From positions 1 to 64,000 of the IMG/VR virus record IMGVR_UViG_3300024344_003321: DNA of 64,000 bases. One strand, given 5' to 3'. Positions 25,455 through 33,670 of the stretch are shown here, in pieces. The position numbers and the translations under genes are program-made. The notes beneath the pieces are model-generated. The model made no database searches. It had not been told where the DNA came from and saw only the letters and a list, made by a program, of their open reading frames with translations. The DNA is from a virus. Numbering within the stretch: position 1 is the stretch's first letter; every line of letters starts with the position of its first letter.

Positions 25455-26573
25455 ATGACGAATAAAGATGAATTAGCATCAGTCATTGCCTCCGAACTCA
25501 ACAAAACATTCAAACATCAACAAGTTGCCTATTTTTTAGGTGATGAAGATACACCAACAGATATAAGGGGATTCGTTTCAACCGGGTCCTCTATGTTGGA
25601 TTTGGCAATCGCAAATAAACCAGATGGTGGAATGGCTATTGGTAGAATAACTGAATTGAATGGGTTAGAAGGTAGTGGTAAATCATTAATTGGAGCACAT
25701 GCACTCGCAGATTGTCAGAAAAAGGGTGGTCTTGCAGTGTATATAGATACAGAATCCGCAGTATCTGAGGAATTTTTACAGGCGATAGGTATAGATACGG
25801 CAAATATGTTATATGTACATCTTGAAACTGTGGAAGAAGTCTTTGATACGATTTCAACTATTGTAACAAAAATTCGTGAATCGAATAAAGATAAATTGGT
25901 TACAATATTAGTAGATAGTTTAGCCGCAGCATCTACAAAAGTAGAAATGGATGCTGATTTTGATAAAGATGGGTGGGCCACTGCAAAAGCAATTATTATA
26001 AGTAAGGCAATGAGAAAAATTACTCAAATGATTGCAAGACAAAAGATTTGTCTAATATTCACAAATCAACTTAGACAGAAACTTGGTGTTATGTTCGGTG
26101 ACCCATGGACTACTTCTGGAGGCAAGGCATTACCATTCCACGCATCAACTCGTGTTCGGTTAAAGAACGCGGGTCAAATCAAAGATACCAAAAAGAATAC
26201 AATTGGTATTAAAATCAAAGCACAAGTGATTAAGAATCGATTAGGGCCTCCAATGAGGACTGCTGAATTTCAATTATACTTTGATAAAGGTATTGATGAT
26301 TTTGGTAGTTGGTTGACCGTGATGAAAGACCATAAATTACTTAAACAAGGTGGTGCATGGTACACGATTCCGCATGTAGATTTGGAAACGGGTGAACTTA
26401 TAAAAGAGTATAAATTTTTATCTAAAGATTTTGAAGAGCTTATGCTAAATAATTCAGAATTAAGAGATTTTTGTTATACTCAAATATGTGAAGCTTGTAT
26501 CTTAAAATACGATTCTAAACAACTTGGTATTGATGATGTAAATGAAGTTGATGAGGTAGTGGATGAACTCTAA
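25455..26573 (+). CDS. uvsX: UvsX RecA-like recombinase
   Basis: This 372-residue protein has Walker A GLEGSGKS (70-77), a Walker B-like LVTILVDSLAA (about 152-162) and the DNA-binding loop region LIFTNQLRQKLGVMFGDPWTTSGGKAL typical of UvsX/RecA. It forms filaments on ssDNA for strand exchange and recombination-dependent replication. The length is near T4 UvsX (391). It follows gp32 by 14 bases and overlaps the RNase H gene by 11 bases. Confidence 0.95.
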   Translation: MTNKDELASVIASELNKTFKHQQVAYFLGDEDTPTDIRGFVSTGSSMLDLAIANKPDGGMAIGRITELNGLEGSGKSLIGAHALADCQKKGGLAVYIDTESAVSEEFLQAIGIDTANMLYVHLETVEEVFDTISTIVTKIRESNKDKLVTILVDSLAAASTKVEMDADFDKDGWATAKAIIISKAMRKITQMIARQKICLIFTNQLRQKLGVMFGDPWTTSGGKALPFHASTRVRLKNAGQIKDTKKNTIGIKIKAQVIKNRLGPPMRTAEFQLYFDKGIDDFGSWLTVMKDHKLLKQGGAWYTIPHVDLETGELIKEYKFLSKDFEELMLNNSELRDFCYTQICEACILKYDSKQLGIDDVNEVDEVVDEL

Positions 26574-27624
26574 AATCGATAAAGAACAATATTTATCATT
26601 TTTAGACCAAATACAGGATAATCCAGAGAAAACAATAAACTTGAATGATAAGGTGTTGATAATTGATGGGCTCAACACCTTTATTCGAGCTCATGCAGTT
26701 AACCCATCATTAAATGATGATGGTATGCATGTTGGTGCATTAATAGGATTTTTGAAGTCATTGAGATATACGATTGAAAAATTACAACCTACACGATGTA
26801 TAATTGTATTTGACGGTAAGGGTGGCTCTAAAAGGCGAAGAAAAATATTCCCTGATTATAAAGCAAATCGAAAAGTAAAGTCACGGTTGAATAGACATGT
26901 AGATTGGTCAACTAGCCCAGCCAATGAGCAAGAATCAATGAAAATGCAAATGAGTAGGTTAATAGAATATTTAGAACAATTACCATTAACTTTAATTTCA
27001 ATAGATGATATTGAAGCTGATGATACTATTGCATATATAACTAAACAATTATTAACGGATAGTCAAATATTGATAATGTCAACTGATAAGGATTTTCTAC
27101 AATTAGCAGACGAGCGAATTAAAGTGTGGAGTCCGACAAAAAAGAAATTGTATAATCAGAGTACTATTATAGATGAATATGGAATCCACCCATCTAAATT
27201 TTTATTATACAGAGTTTTGGATGGTGATAAATCTGATAATATAGGTGGTATAAGGGGTGCTGGTATAAAATCAATAATTAAATACATTGACCCTTTAACT
27301 AAAGGTGATAAATTTAATTTGGATGATTTGATTGAATATTGTGAAAAATCAGATAAAAAAATAAAACTCTTGGATAGTATTACAAATAATCGTAAATTAC
27401 TATATAGAAATTTCTTACTAATGCAGTTAGATGAGGTAGATATACCGAATCATTGTAAATTAAAAATACAAGGTGCAGTAAATCTGAAAATACCTCAACT
27501 GATTAAATATAAAATACAAACTCTTTTTTTACAGGACAAATTGAATAATCAAATAAAAAACTTCGATTCATGGTTATTGGAATTCGTTAGACTGGATAGG
27601 TATAGAGGGTTACATGGTAAATAA
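26563..27624 (+). CDS. rnh: 5'-3' exonuclease / RNase H (T4 Rnh-like)
   Basis: This 353-residue protein of the PIN/FEN superfamily shows metal-binding acids in order: LIIDGLNTFIRAH (Asp35), FDGKGGSKRRRK, DIEADDTIAY (about 145-154), STDKDFLQLAD and LDGDKSDNIGG with the helix-hairpin-helix GIRGAGIKSI. This removes RNA primers and flaps during lagging-strand synthesis. It is a little longer than T4 RNase H (305). It sits between uvsX and the gp41 helicase, overlapping both by 11 bases. Confidence 0.9.
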   Translation: MNSKIDKEQYLSFLDQIQDNPEKTINLNDKVLIIDGLNTFIRAHAVNPSLNDDGMHVGALIGFLKSLRYTIEKLQPTRCIIVFDGKGGSKRRRKIFPDYKANRKVKSRLNRHVDWSTSPANEQESMKMQMSRLIEYLEQLPLTLISIDDIEADDTIAYITKQLLTDSQILIMSTDKDFLQLADERIKVWSPTKKKLYNQSTIIDEYGIHPSKFLLYRVLDGDKSDNIGGIRGAGIKSIIKYIDPLTKGDKFNLDDLIEYCEKSDKKIKLLDSITNNRKLLYRNFLLMQLDEVDIPNHCKLKIQGAVNLKIPQLIKYKIQTLFLQDKLNNQIKNFDSWLLEFVRLDRYRGLHGK

Positions 27625-28969
27625 AATAACTGATTTTGGGTATAATTTTCAGATAAAAACAATTGTGTGTTTGATGAAGGATGTAAAATTCATTGAACAG
27701 ATACATGATATTTTAGATGAAAAGCATTTTGATAATGAAGCAATAAAATGGATAATAAAAAATTGTAGAAGTTATTACGATGAGTATAAAAAAAATATAA
27801 CTTTAGATGTTTTTAAGATAAAAACAAACGAAGTACAGAATGAAATACTTAAAACTACTATTGTTGATACTTTACGGGAAGTTTATAAACATTTAGACGC
27901 AAATGATTTAGAATTTGTACAGGATAAGGCATTAGATTTCTTTAAAAATCAGGCATTAAAAAATGCAATAATGGGCTCAGTTGAAATATTAGAACAAAAA
28001 GGTGATTTTGAACAAATCAAAGTATTGATTGATGATGCTATGAAGGCGGGGACTGAAAGAAATTTAGGGCATGACTATATAGAAGATTTTGACATTAGAT
28101 ATTCAGAAATGGCACGCGAAACGATACCTACCGATTGGGATGTAATCAATGAATTAATGCAAGGTGGTTTAGGTAAGGGTGAATTGGGTGTTATTGTAGC
28201 ACCCGCAGGTATTGGTAAATCGTGGGTATTAGCTACAATAGGTGCAGATGCAGTAAAAAATGGATATAATGTAGTTCATTATACACTTGAATTAAATGAG
28301 GCGTATGTTGGATTACGATATGACAGTATATTTTCTGGTATAGCAAATCAAAATCTTAAATACCATAAAGATGATATTGAACAGCGAATTGAAAAACTTG
28401 ATGGTAGTTTAACAATTAAATATTTCCCAACAAAAACGGCATCTGTCCATACGATTCAAGCTCACTTACAGAAAATGAAAACATTGGGACATGAAGTTGA
28501 TTTGGTTATAATGGATTATGCCGATATAATGAAGGATACGAGTAACGCTCGGGAAGTAAGACATGCACTTGGAAATATCTATGAAGAATTAAGAGGAACT
28601 GCAGGTGAAATAGAAGTACCAATTTGGACTGCTTCACAGGCCAATAGGTCGGCTCTTGATGAAGATGTAATTGAGGCTCAAAAAGTATCTGAAAGTTATC
28701 AAAAGATTATGACTGCTGATTTTGTTATGTCGTTGTCGAGAAAAGTAGAAGATAAAATCGGAAACACAGGTAGGTTTCATGTTATGAAAAATAGATTTGG
28801 TCCAGATGGTATAACATACCCTGCATCAGTTAATACAAATAATGGTAAAATTGATATTTTTGATGCGACAACCGTTGGTGGAAAAGAAACACAAGGTAAA
28901 ATTAATAATAGAGATAATATAGCTAAGAAAATGTTATCTACAAAATTCAAAGATTTAATGGGGGATTAA
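27614..28969 (+). CDS. 41: Replicative DNA helicase (gp41, DnaB-like)
   Basis: This 451-residue protein has an N-terminal helical domain (1-150) and a RecA-like motor with Walker A APAGIGKS (196-203), Walker B LVIMDYADIM (about 295-304), an arginine-finger region and SQANRSALDED. It forms the hexameric helicase of the fork with the primase (not in the window). The length is close to T4 gp41 (475). It is coupled to rnh by an 11-base overlap. Confidence 0.93.
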   Translation: MVNKITDFGYNFQIKTIVCLMKDVKFIEQIHDILDEKHFDNEAIKWIIKNCRSYYDEYKKNITLDVFKIKTNEVQNEILKTTIVDTLREVYKHLDANDLEFVQDKALDFFKNQALKNAIMGSVEILEQKGDFEQIKVLIDDAMKAGTERNLGHDYIEDFDIRYSEMARETIPTDWDVINELMQGGLGKGELGVIVAPAGIGKSWVLATIGADAVKNGYNVVHYTLELNEAYVGLRYDSIFSGIANQNLKYHKDDIEQRIEKLDGSLTIKYFPTKTASVHTIQAHLQKMKTLGHEVDLVIMDYADIMKDTSNAREVRHALGNIYEELRGTAGEIEVPIWTASQANRSALDEDVIEAQKVSESYQKIMTADFVMSLSRKVEDKIGNTGRFHVMKNRFGPDGITYPASVNTNNGKIDIFDATTVGGKETQGKINNRDNIAKKMLSTKFKDLMGD

Positions 28970-28971
28970 TA

Positions 28972-29076
28972 ATGTCAACTAAAATTATCAGTTATATAGA
29001 AATACCAGAAGATTATTGGGTCACATCAGTACCTGAAAATATTGAAATAGAATACATAATTATTGAAGAAGAATAA
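28972..29076 (+). CDS. Very small acidic protein
   Basis: The 34 codons from ATG 28972 to TAA 29074 encode a peptide with Ile/Glu-rich ends (IISYIEIPEDYW, EYIIIEEE). It starts two bases after the helicase stop. Coupling and clean amino-acid composition suggest it is made, but the function is unknown. Confidence 0.4.
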   Translation: MSTKIISYIEIPEDYWVTSVPENIEIEYIIIEEE

Positions 29077-29089
29077 TATTTATAAGTGA
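29077..29089 (+). promoter_or_regulatory. Candidate variant late-type box before nrdJ
   Basis: TATTTATAAGTGA shares TATTTATANNTGA with the late promoter-like set and lies 31 bases upstream of the nrdJ ATG, the same distance as at gp13 and gp19. With only one more mismatch than the others it may be fortuitous. Confidence 0.3.
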
Positions 29090-29120
29090 CCTAAATCAAG
29101 GTTTTAATCAAGGAGTTTTA

Positions 29121-30977
29121 ATGGATATATCATCACAAATTTTATCAGATATTACAGTTTATATGAAATACGCAAGATACTTACCTGAATTGAAAAGGCG
29201 AGAAACTTGGCATGAATTGGTTACGAGAAACAAATCAATGCATATAAAACAATATCCTGATTTAAAAGACGAAATAAATAAAGTTTACAAGTTGGTTTAC
29301 GATAAAAAGATACTACCATCAATGAGAAGTATGCAGTTTGCCGGTAAATCAATCGAAATATCACCAAACAGAGTGTATAATTGTGCATATCTACCAATAG
29401 ACGATTGGCGTAGTTTTGGTGAAACGATGTTTTTATTACTTGGTGGAACTGGTGTAGGTTATTCAGTTCAAAAACATCATGTAGAACAATTACCCGAAAT
29501 ACATCGACCAAATCCAAAAAGAAAACGAAGATTTTTAATAGGTGATTCAATTGAAGGTTGGGCAGATGCTGTAAAGGTATTGATGAAATCATTTTTTCAT
29601 GGTGGTTCACATATCAAATTCGATTTTTCAGATATACGACCCAAAGGTGCTATGTTAATTACAAGTGGTGGAAAAGCACCTGGACCACAACCATTGAAAG
29701 AATGTATTGTAAAAATTCAAGGTATATTAAATCAAAAAGAAAATGGTGATAAACTCACCACATTAGAAGTGCACGATATTGTATGTTATATAGCAGATGC
29801 TGTATTGGCCGGTGGAATAAGACGAGCCGCATTAATATCATTATTTTCAGCAGATGACGATTCAATGATTTCTTGTAAAGTCGGCAATTGGTGGGAAGAA
29901 AATCCACAACGAGGTCGGTCTAACAATTCTGCTGTATTAGTTCGCTCGAAGGTAACAGAGGATTTTTTCTTTGATATATGGGAAAAAATCAAATTGAGTG
30001 GAAGTGGAGAACCTGGCATTTATCTTACAAATGATAAAGATTGGGGGACAAATCCCTGTTGTGAAATAGCTTTAAGACCATATCAATTCTGTAATTTAAC
30101 AGAAGTGAATGTATCAAATGTAGAATCTCAGGATGACTTAAATGAACGAGTTAAGGGTGCTGCATTCATAGGAACTCTACAAGCTGGATATTCAGAGTTT
30201 CATTATTTACGACCGATATGGCAAAGAAATACCGAAAAGGATGCACTCATAGGTGTATCAATGACAGGTATCGCATCCAATAAATTAGATGATTTGGATG
30301 TAACAGAAGCCGCTAATGAAGTTAAAAAAGAAAACAAACGAGTTGCTGATTTATTAGGTATCAAACCAGCGGCAAGATGTACAACTGTTAAACCAGCAGG
30401 TTCAACATCATTAACTTTAGGAACATCAAGTGGTATTCATGCGTGGCATAATGATTTTTATATCAGAAGATTAAGGGTTGGAAAAAACGAAGCAATTTAT
30501 GGGTATCTATCAGAAAATCATCCCGAATTAGTTGAAGATGAATATTTTAGACCACACGATACGGCAGTAATATCTGTTCCACAAAAAGCGCCTGGCGGAG
30601 CTACAATGAGAACCGAATCAGCATTCCAATTATTAGAACGAGTTAAATTCATTAGTGAAAATTATGTTAAAAAAGGACATCGTGGTGGTATGAATACACA
30701 CAATGTTTCAGCAACAATTTCAATAAAAGATGGTGAATGGGATGATGTTGGTAAATGGATGTGGAAAAACAAAAGTGCATATAATGGTTTAAGTATCTTA
30801 CCATATGACGGTGGTTCGTATGTACAAGCTCCATTTGAAGATTGTGAAGAAGCCACATACGAAAAGATGTTAGAAACATTGAAGGAAGTAGATTTATTTA
30901 AGATTGTGGAAGAACAAGATGATACTGATTTAAAGGGTGAGATTGCTTGCTCTGCGAATGGGTGTGAAATAGTATAG
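29121..30977 (+). CDS. nrdJ: Class II (B12-dependent) ribonucleotide reductase
   Basis: This 618-residue protein resembles monomeric adenosylcobalamin-dependent ribonucleoside triphosphate reductase. Key residues seen: Cys88 (VYNCAYLP), the NPCCEI motif with thiyl Cys313 and Glu315, Cys324 in PYQFCN as partner of Cys88, and the C-terminal CX4C pair Cys610/Cys615 (ACSANGCEIV). It makes deoxynucleotides without oxygen and needs host B12. T4 itself uses class I (NrdAB). It is shorter than the Lactobacillus enzyme (739). The thioredoxin-like protein upstream could re-reduce the tail. A partial copy of its 3' end recurs 700 bases downstream. Confidence 0.93.
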   Translation: MDISSQILSDITVYMKYARYLPELKRRETWHELVTRNKSMHIKQYPDLKDEINKVYKLVYDKKILPSMRSMQFAGKSIEISPNRVYNCAYLPIDDWRSFGETMFLLLGGTGVGYSVQKHHVEQLPEIHRPNPKRKRRFLIGDSIEGWADAVKVLMKSFFHGGSHIKFDFSDIRPKGAMLITSGGKAPGPQPLKECIVKIQGILNQKENGDKLTTLEVHDIVCYIADAVLAGGIRRAALISLFSADDDSMISCKVGNWWEENPQRGRSNNSAVLVRSKVTEDFFFDIWEKIKLSGSGEPGIYLTNDKDWGTNPCCEIALRPYQFCNLTEVNVSNVESQDDLNERVKGAAFIGTLQAGYSEFHYLRPIWQRNTEKDALIGVSMTGIASNKLDDLDVTEAANEVKKENKRVADLLGIKPAARCTTVKPAGSTSLTLGTSSGIHAWHNDFYIRRLRVGKNEAIYGYLSENHPELVEDEYFRPHDTAVISVPQKAPGGATMRTESAFQLLERVKFISENYVKKGHRGGMNTHNVSATISIKDGEWDDVGKWMWKNKSAYNGLSILPYDGGSYVQAPFEDCEEATYEKMLETLKEVDLFKIVEEQDDTDLKGEIACSANGCEIV

Positions 30978-30986
30978 GAGAAACTG

Positions 30987-31586
30987 ATGAATGAAATAAC
31001 ATTAGAACATATAGCAAACGCCATTAAAGGTGGTGATGTAGATGAAATTAACGAGGCATCGCTTGGTAGAGTTTACCAACACATTACAAAAGAAGCAAGT
31101 AAGAGTTTCGCAATCATCACAGCATTTCGAGGTGGTTATTCAACAAAACAAAACAAATCCAGAAATAAACAATTGGGTTCGGATATTCGTGGATTGGGAG
31201 TGGGATTTTTCAAAGTAACTGGATATTGGGTTGAATGTCAAGATGACAGTATAGAATATGATGATTGTCCAGAAGACCAAAAGAAACCAGTTAAAGAATT
31301 TAGTTATTTTGTTCCGGATATATCAAAACAAGATGCTGTTAAATTGGCTAAGAAATATGACCAAGATGCTATTGTGTATCAAGGTGAAGAAACAAATCAG
31401 AAAGTTGAATTGATTAGTAAGACAGGTTCATCTATTATGAAACTTGGTAAATTTTCAGCAAATAAAATAAAACAAGCTTATACACAAATAAAAGGTAGTA
31501 CATTTGTGTTTGAAGGATTTAGATATAAACCAACAGGGCAGTTGGAAAATATAGCATTTAATGCGTATTTAAAAAATATTGTATAA
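30987..31586 (+). CDS. DUF3293-like protein
   Basis: This 199-residue protein contains FAIITAFRGGYSTKQNKSRN, then LGSDIRGLGVGFFKVTGYWVE and FSYFVPDISKQDAVKLAKKYDQDAIVYQ. The pattern of IITA, asparagine-rich NKSRN, a glycine turn, (E)-x-SYFV and a late QDAI fits DUF3293, a family of unknown function. It starts 9 bases after nrdJ behind AGGAG. It is flanked by the true nrdJ tail upstream and an nrdJ tail remnant downstream, suggesting it came in by recombination at that point. Confidence 0.55.
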   Translation: MNEITLEHIANAIKGGDVDEINEASLGRVYQHITKEASKSFAIITAFRGGYSTKQNKSRNKQLGSDIRGLGVGFFKVTGYWVECQDDSIEYDDCPEDQKKPVKEFSYFVPDISKQDAVKLAKKYDQDAIVYQGEETNQKVELISKTGSSIMKLGKFSANKIKQAYTQIKGSTFVFEGFRYKPTGQLENIAFNAYLKNIV

Positions 31587-31634
31587 TTGTGTTGTTTTAT
31601 ATATTAAAAATGGTGTAAGTGACAGAATCAATAT

Positions 31635-31679
31635 AAAGGGTGGGTTGCTTGCTCTGCGAATGAGTGCGAAATAGTTTAA
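31635..31679 (+). pseudogene. Remnant duplicate of the nrdJ 3' end
   Basis: This segment repeats nrdJ 30932-30974 with about 39 of 43 bases matching and one deletion. In frame it ends CSANECEIV and TAA, so the CX4C pair and the stop are kept. There is no start or upstream coding sequence. It is preceded by a promoter-like TTGTTTTATATAT (31592) without a good -10. It marks a past duplication or replacement of the nrdJ 3' region and the gene after it. Confidence 0.75.
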
Positions 31680-31686
31680 AAAAAGC

Positions 31687-31716
31687 TTGGTTTATATACT
31701 AATTGCATCGTATAAT
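31687..31716 (+). promoter_or_regulatory. Candidate sigma70-like promoter of the protease gene
   Basis: TTGGTT (31687-31692), 18 bases, then a consensus TATAAT (31711-31716), followed by ATAGTATAATC. This is the best -10 match in the window. It lies 36 bases before the lipoprotein protease ATG. Confidence 0.55.
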
Positions 31717-31752
31717 ATAGTATAATCATTAACAATAAATAAAGGTAAGAAC

Positions 31753-32985
31753 ATGAAGAACATTATAATAATATTAATGCTAATACTATCTGGGTGTGAA
31801 ACGGACACTTTACTAAATAATAATCCACAAGACCACACTATATTACAATTAAACAAATCAATTCCTAACCATGAAACTGATATAATAAGTGGTTACGAAG
31901 TTAACCCTCCAGGGTTATACCCATTTATGGCTTCAGTACAATATAATTCAGGTACTATGCACCAATGTGGTGGTATATTGATTGACCCAGAATGGGTATT
32001 GACTGCAGCACATTGCGTTGGTACGGGAAATCCATCAGCTTATTACATAAGAATTGGTGGGCATGAAATATTTGACAGTCCTGAACTGATAAGTGTAGAT
32101 GAAGTAATACAGCATCCCTTATGGGAAACTGATTTTTCAAATATGCTATGGCACGATATAGCATTACTACATTTAAGCACACCATCAGAATATACACCGA
32201 TTGAATTGATAGATGATATAGCTTTAGAATCAATTGGTGTGGCTAAAACTATGGGTTGGGGTGACACTATGTGGTTAGGTGAAAACTCAGATGTATTGTT
32301 AGAAATTGATTTACCACTTATTAATGATTGTTATATTCTTAATCCAGATTTAACGGATGATATTATTTGTGCTGGTGATGGGATATATGCAGGTAACCCT
32401 CAATCACCTGCACATGGAGATTCGGGTGGGCCATTAATTGTAGATGACAATGGTACATGGAAATTAGTTGGAGTCGTAAGTTGGGTTAGTTATTATAATC
32501 CATCTGGTTTTTCTCGAATATGGTCTCAAAAAGATTGGATTTATAGTATCATTGGGTACCCTCAAATTGAACCTTATTTTAGAATATATATAAAATCAGT
32601 TGTAGGGAATGTGATTAGAGTTGGACTTGAAAATACACATTCAGTTGGGTTTTTTAGGTTTCAATTGACTTCCAGTGACTCCTCATTTTGGATGACTAAT
32701 ACCTACGGTGCACCTGGGAGTGGGTGTTACCCCCAATTGCTAGAAATGGCAAGTTCATATCAATTTAGTGTTACAGGTAATTGCAGTGGCTTTCAACCCC
32801 CCGGTGGTGATTTTGTAGATGTTGAATATTGGAGGTCAGGTGAAGGTTCATTTGAAATCTGTGTAACTCCACATGATGAATGGCCTACTATTATTGAGTC
32901 GAGTGGACCACCAGTACCTGTTATTACAGATGATGAATGTAAGGTGTTTCATGTTGGAGAAATTGAGGATAATGAGTTTAAATAA
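31753..32985 (+). CDS. Secreted trypsin-like serine protease, predicted lipoprotein
   Basis: This 410-residue protein has a lipoprotein signal (hydrophobic residues 3-12, lipobox LSGC, Cys15) followed by a chymotrypsin-fold (S1) domain: activation-type IISG at residue 44, LTAAHC with His87, HDIALL with Asp135, and GDSGGP with Ser224. Cysteines for the 42-58 (Cys72/Cys88) and 168-182 (Cys193/Cys207) disulfides are present. The 191-220 pair is lost (Ala220). The S1-pocket position 189 is Ser218, as in chymotrypsin. Activation would require cutting after Asp43. About 130 C-terminal residues form an extra beta-rich domain. Its own promoter and the nrdJ scar upstream suggest acquisition. It may act at the host envelope. 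Confidence 0.9.
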   Translation: MKNIIIILMLILSGCETDTLLNNNPQDHTILQLNKSIPNHETDIISGYEVNPPGLYPFMASVQYNSGTMHQCGGILIDPEWVLTAAHCVGTGNPSAYYIRIGGHEIFDSPELISVDEVIQHPLWETDFSNMLWHDIALLHLSTPSEYTPIELIDDIALESIGVAKTMGWGDTMWLGENSDVLLEIDLPLINDCYILNPDLTDDIICAGDGIYAGNPQSPAHGDSGGPLIVDDNGTWKLVGVVSWVSYYNPSGFSRIWSQKDWIYSIIGYPQIEPYFRIYIKSVVGNVIRVGLENTHSVGFFRFQLTSSDSSFWMTNTYGAPGSGCYPQLLEMASSYQFSVTGNCSGFQPPGGDFVDVEYWRSGEGSFEICVTPHDEWPTIIESSGPPVPVITDDECKVFHVGEIEDNEFK

Positions 32986-32987
32986 AT

Positions 32988-33413
32988 ATGGAACTTAAGG
33001 TTAAACGATTAACAAAAACATCTCGATTACCCGAAAAGGCACACATAGGTGATTTAGGATATGATATATTTGCTGATGAAAGTAAAATGATAGAATCGGG
33101 TGATTACAAATTAATATCAACAGGAATTTCAATCAATTGTTCAAGTAACAATTATGGGTTTCTTATTAAGGATAGAAGTTCAATGGCGTGCAAAGGTTTG
33201 TTTACTCACGCAGGAGTTATTGATGCTGGATATACAGGTGAAATAAAAGTCTTATTTCATAATTCAAATTCAGATGCAGATGCGATAATTGAAAAGGGTG
33301 ATAAGATTGCTCAACTCATTCCAACCAAAGTTATAGGATTTGAAATACAGGAAGTGGATGAATTGTTTAATACGAAGAGAGGAAGTAATGGATTCGGAAG
33401 TACCGGAAAGTAG
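32988..33413 (+). CDS. dut: dUTPase
   Basis: This 141-residue trimeric dUTP nucleotidohydrolase has all five motifs in order: GDLGYDIFA (motif I), DRSSMA (II), GVIDAGYTGEIKV (III), GDKIAQLI (IV) and RGSNGFGSTGK (V). It hydrolyses dUTP to dUMP, keeping uracil out of DNA and feeding thymidylate synthesis. It starts two bases after the protease stop and overlaps the following gene. Confidence 0.95.
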   Translation: MELKVKRLTKTSRLPEKAHIGDLGYDIFADESKMIESGDYKLISTGISINCSSNNYGFLIKDRSSMACKGLFTHAGVIDAGYTGEIKVLFHNSNSDADAIIEKGDKIAQLIPTKVIGFEIQEVDELFNTKRGSNGFGSTGK

Positions 33414-33660
33414 TTACAGAAAGAAATTTCCAAAGGGTAAAGATTGGGTTCAACCGACACCAAATCCTCATGGATTTTGTGGATTAAATCCTGATTCATA
33501 TCATGGGATGGAAACGGTAGCTATTGATATAGAAAAATATAACAAATTAATGAGAGATTTCAGTCGAGTGGTGGTTGCATTGAACCAATTATTACAAGAA
33601 AATCCAGAAGATGGTTATATAAAAACGGTGCTCCAAGATGTTGGAGTTCACCCTAAATAA
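33388..33660 (+). CDS. Small hypothetical protein
   Basis: The 90-residue protein starts at ATG 33388, behind GAGAGGAA and inside the end of dut. It has FPKGKDWVQPTPNPHGFCGLNPDSYHGMETVAIDIEKYNK-like composition, then a helix and ends VLQDVGVHPK. I see no known motif. An upstream ATG at 33340 would add 16 residues but needs a long overlap with dut. A protein with similar Pro/Asn/Gly turns is common in T4-like early regions, without assigned function. Confidence 0.5.
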   Translation: MDSEVPESSYRKKFPKGKDWVQPTPNPHGFCGLNPDSYHGMETVAIDIEKYNKLMRDFSRVVVALNQLLQENPEDGYIKTVLQDVGVHPK

Positions 33661-33670
33661 AAGGTTATAG

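Noticed and set aside
31592-31620. Complete promoter after the DUF3293-like gene
   Set aside because: TTGTTTTATATAT is present but no acceptable -10 follows at 16-18 bases. It is noted only as a fragment near the nrdJ remnant.
33340-33387. Upstream start for the small gene after dut
   Set aside because: It would force a 74-base overlap with dut and has no ribosome site. ATG 33388 has GAGAGGAA in front.
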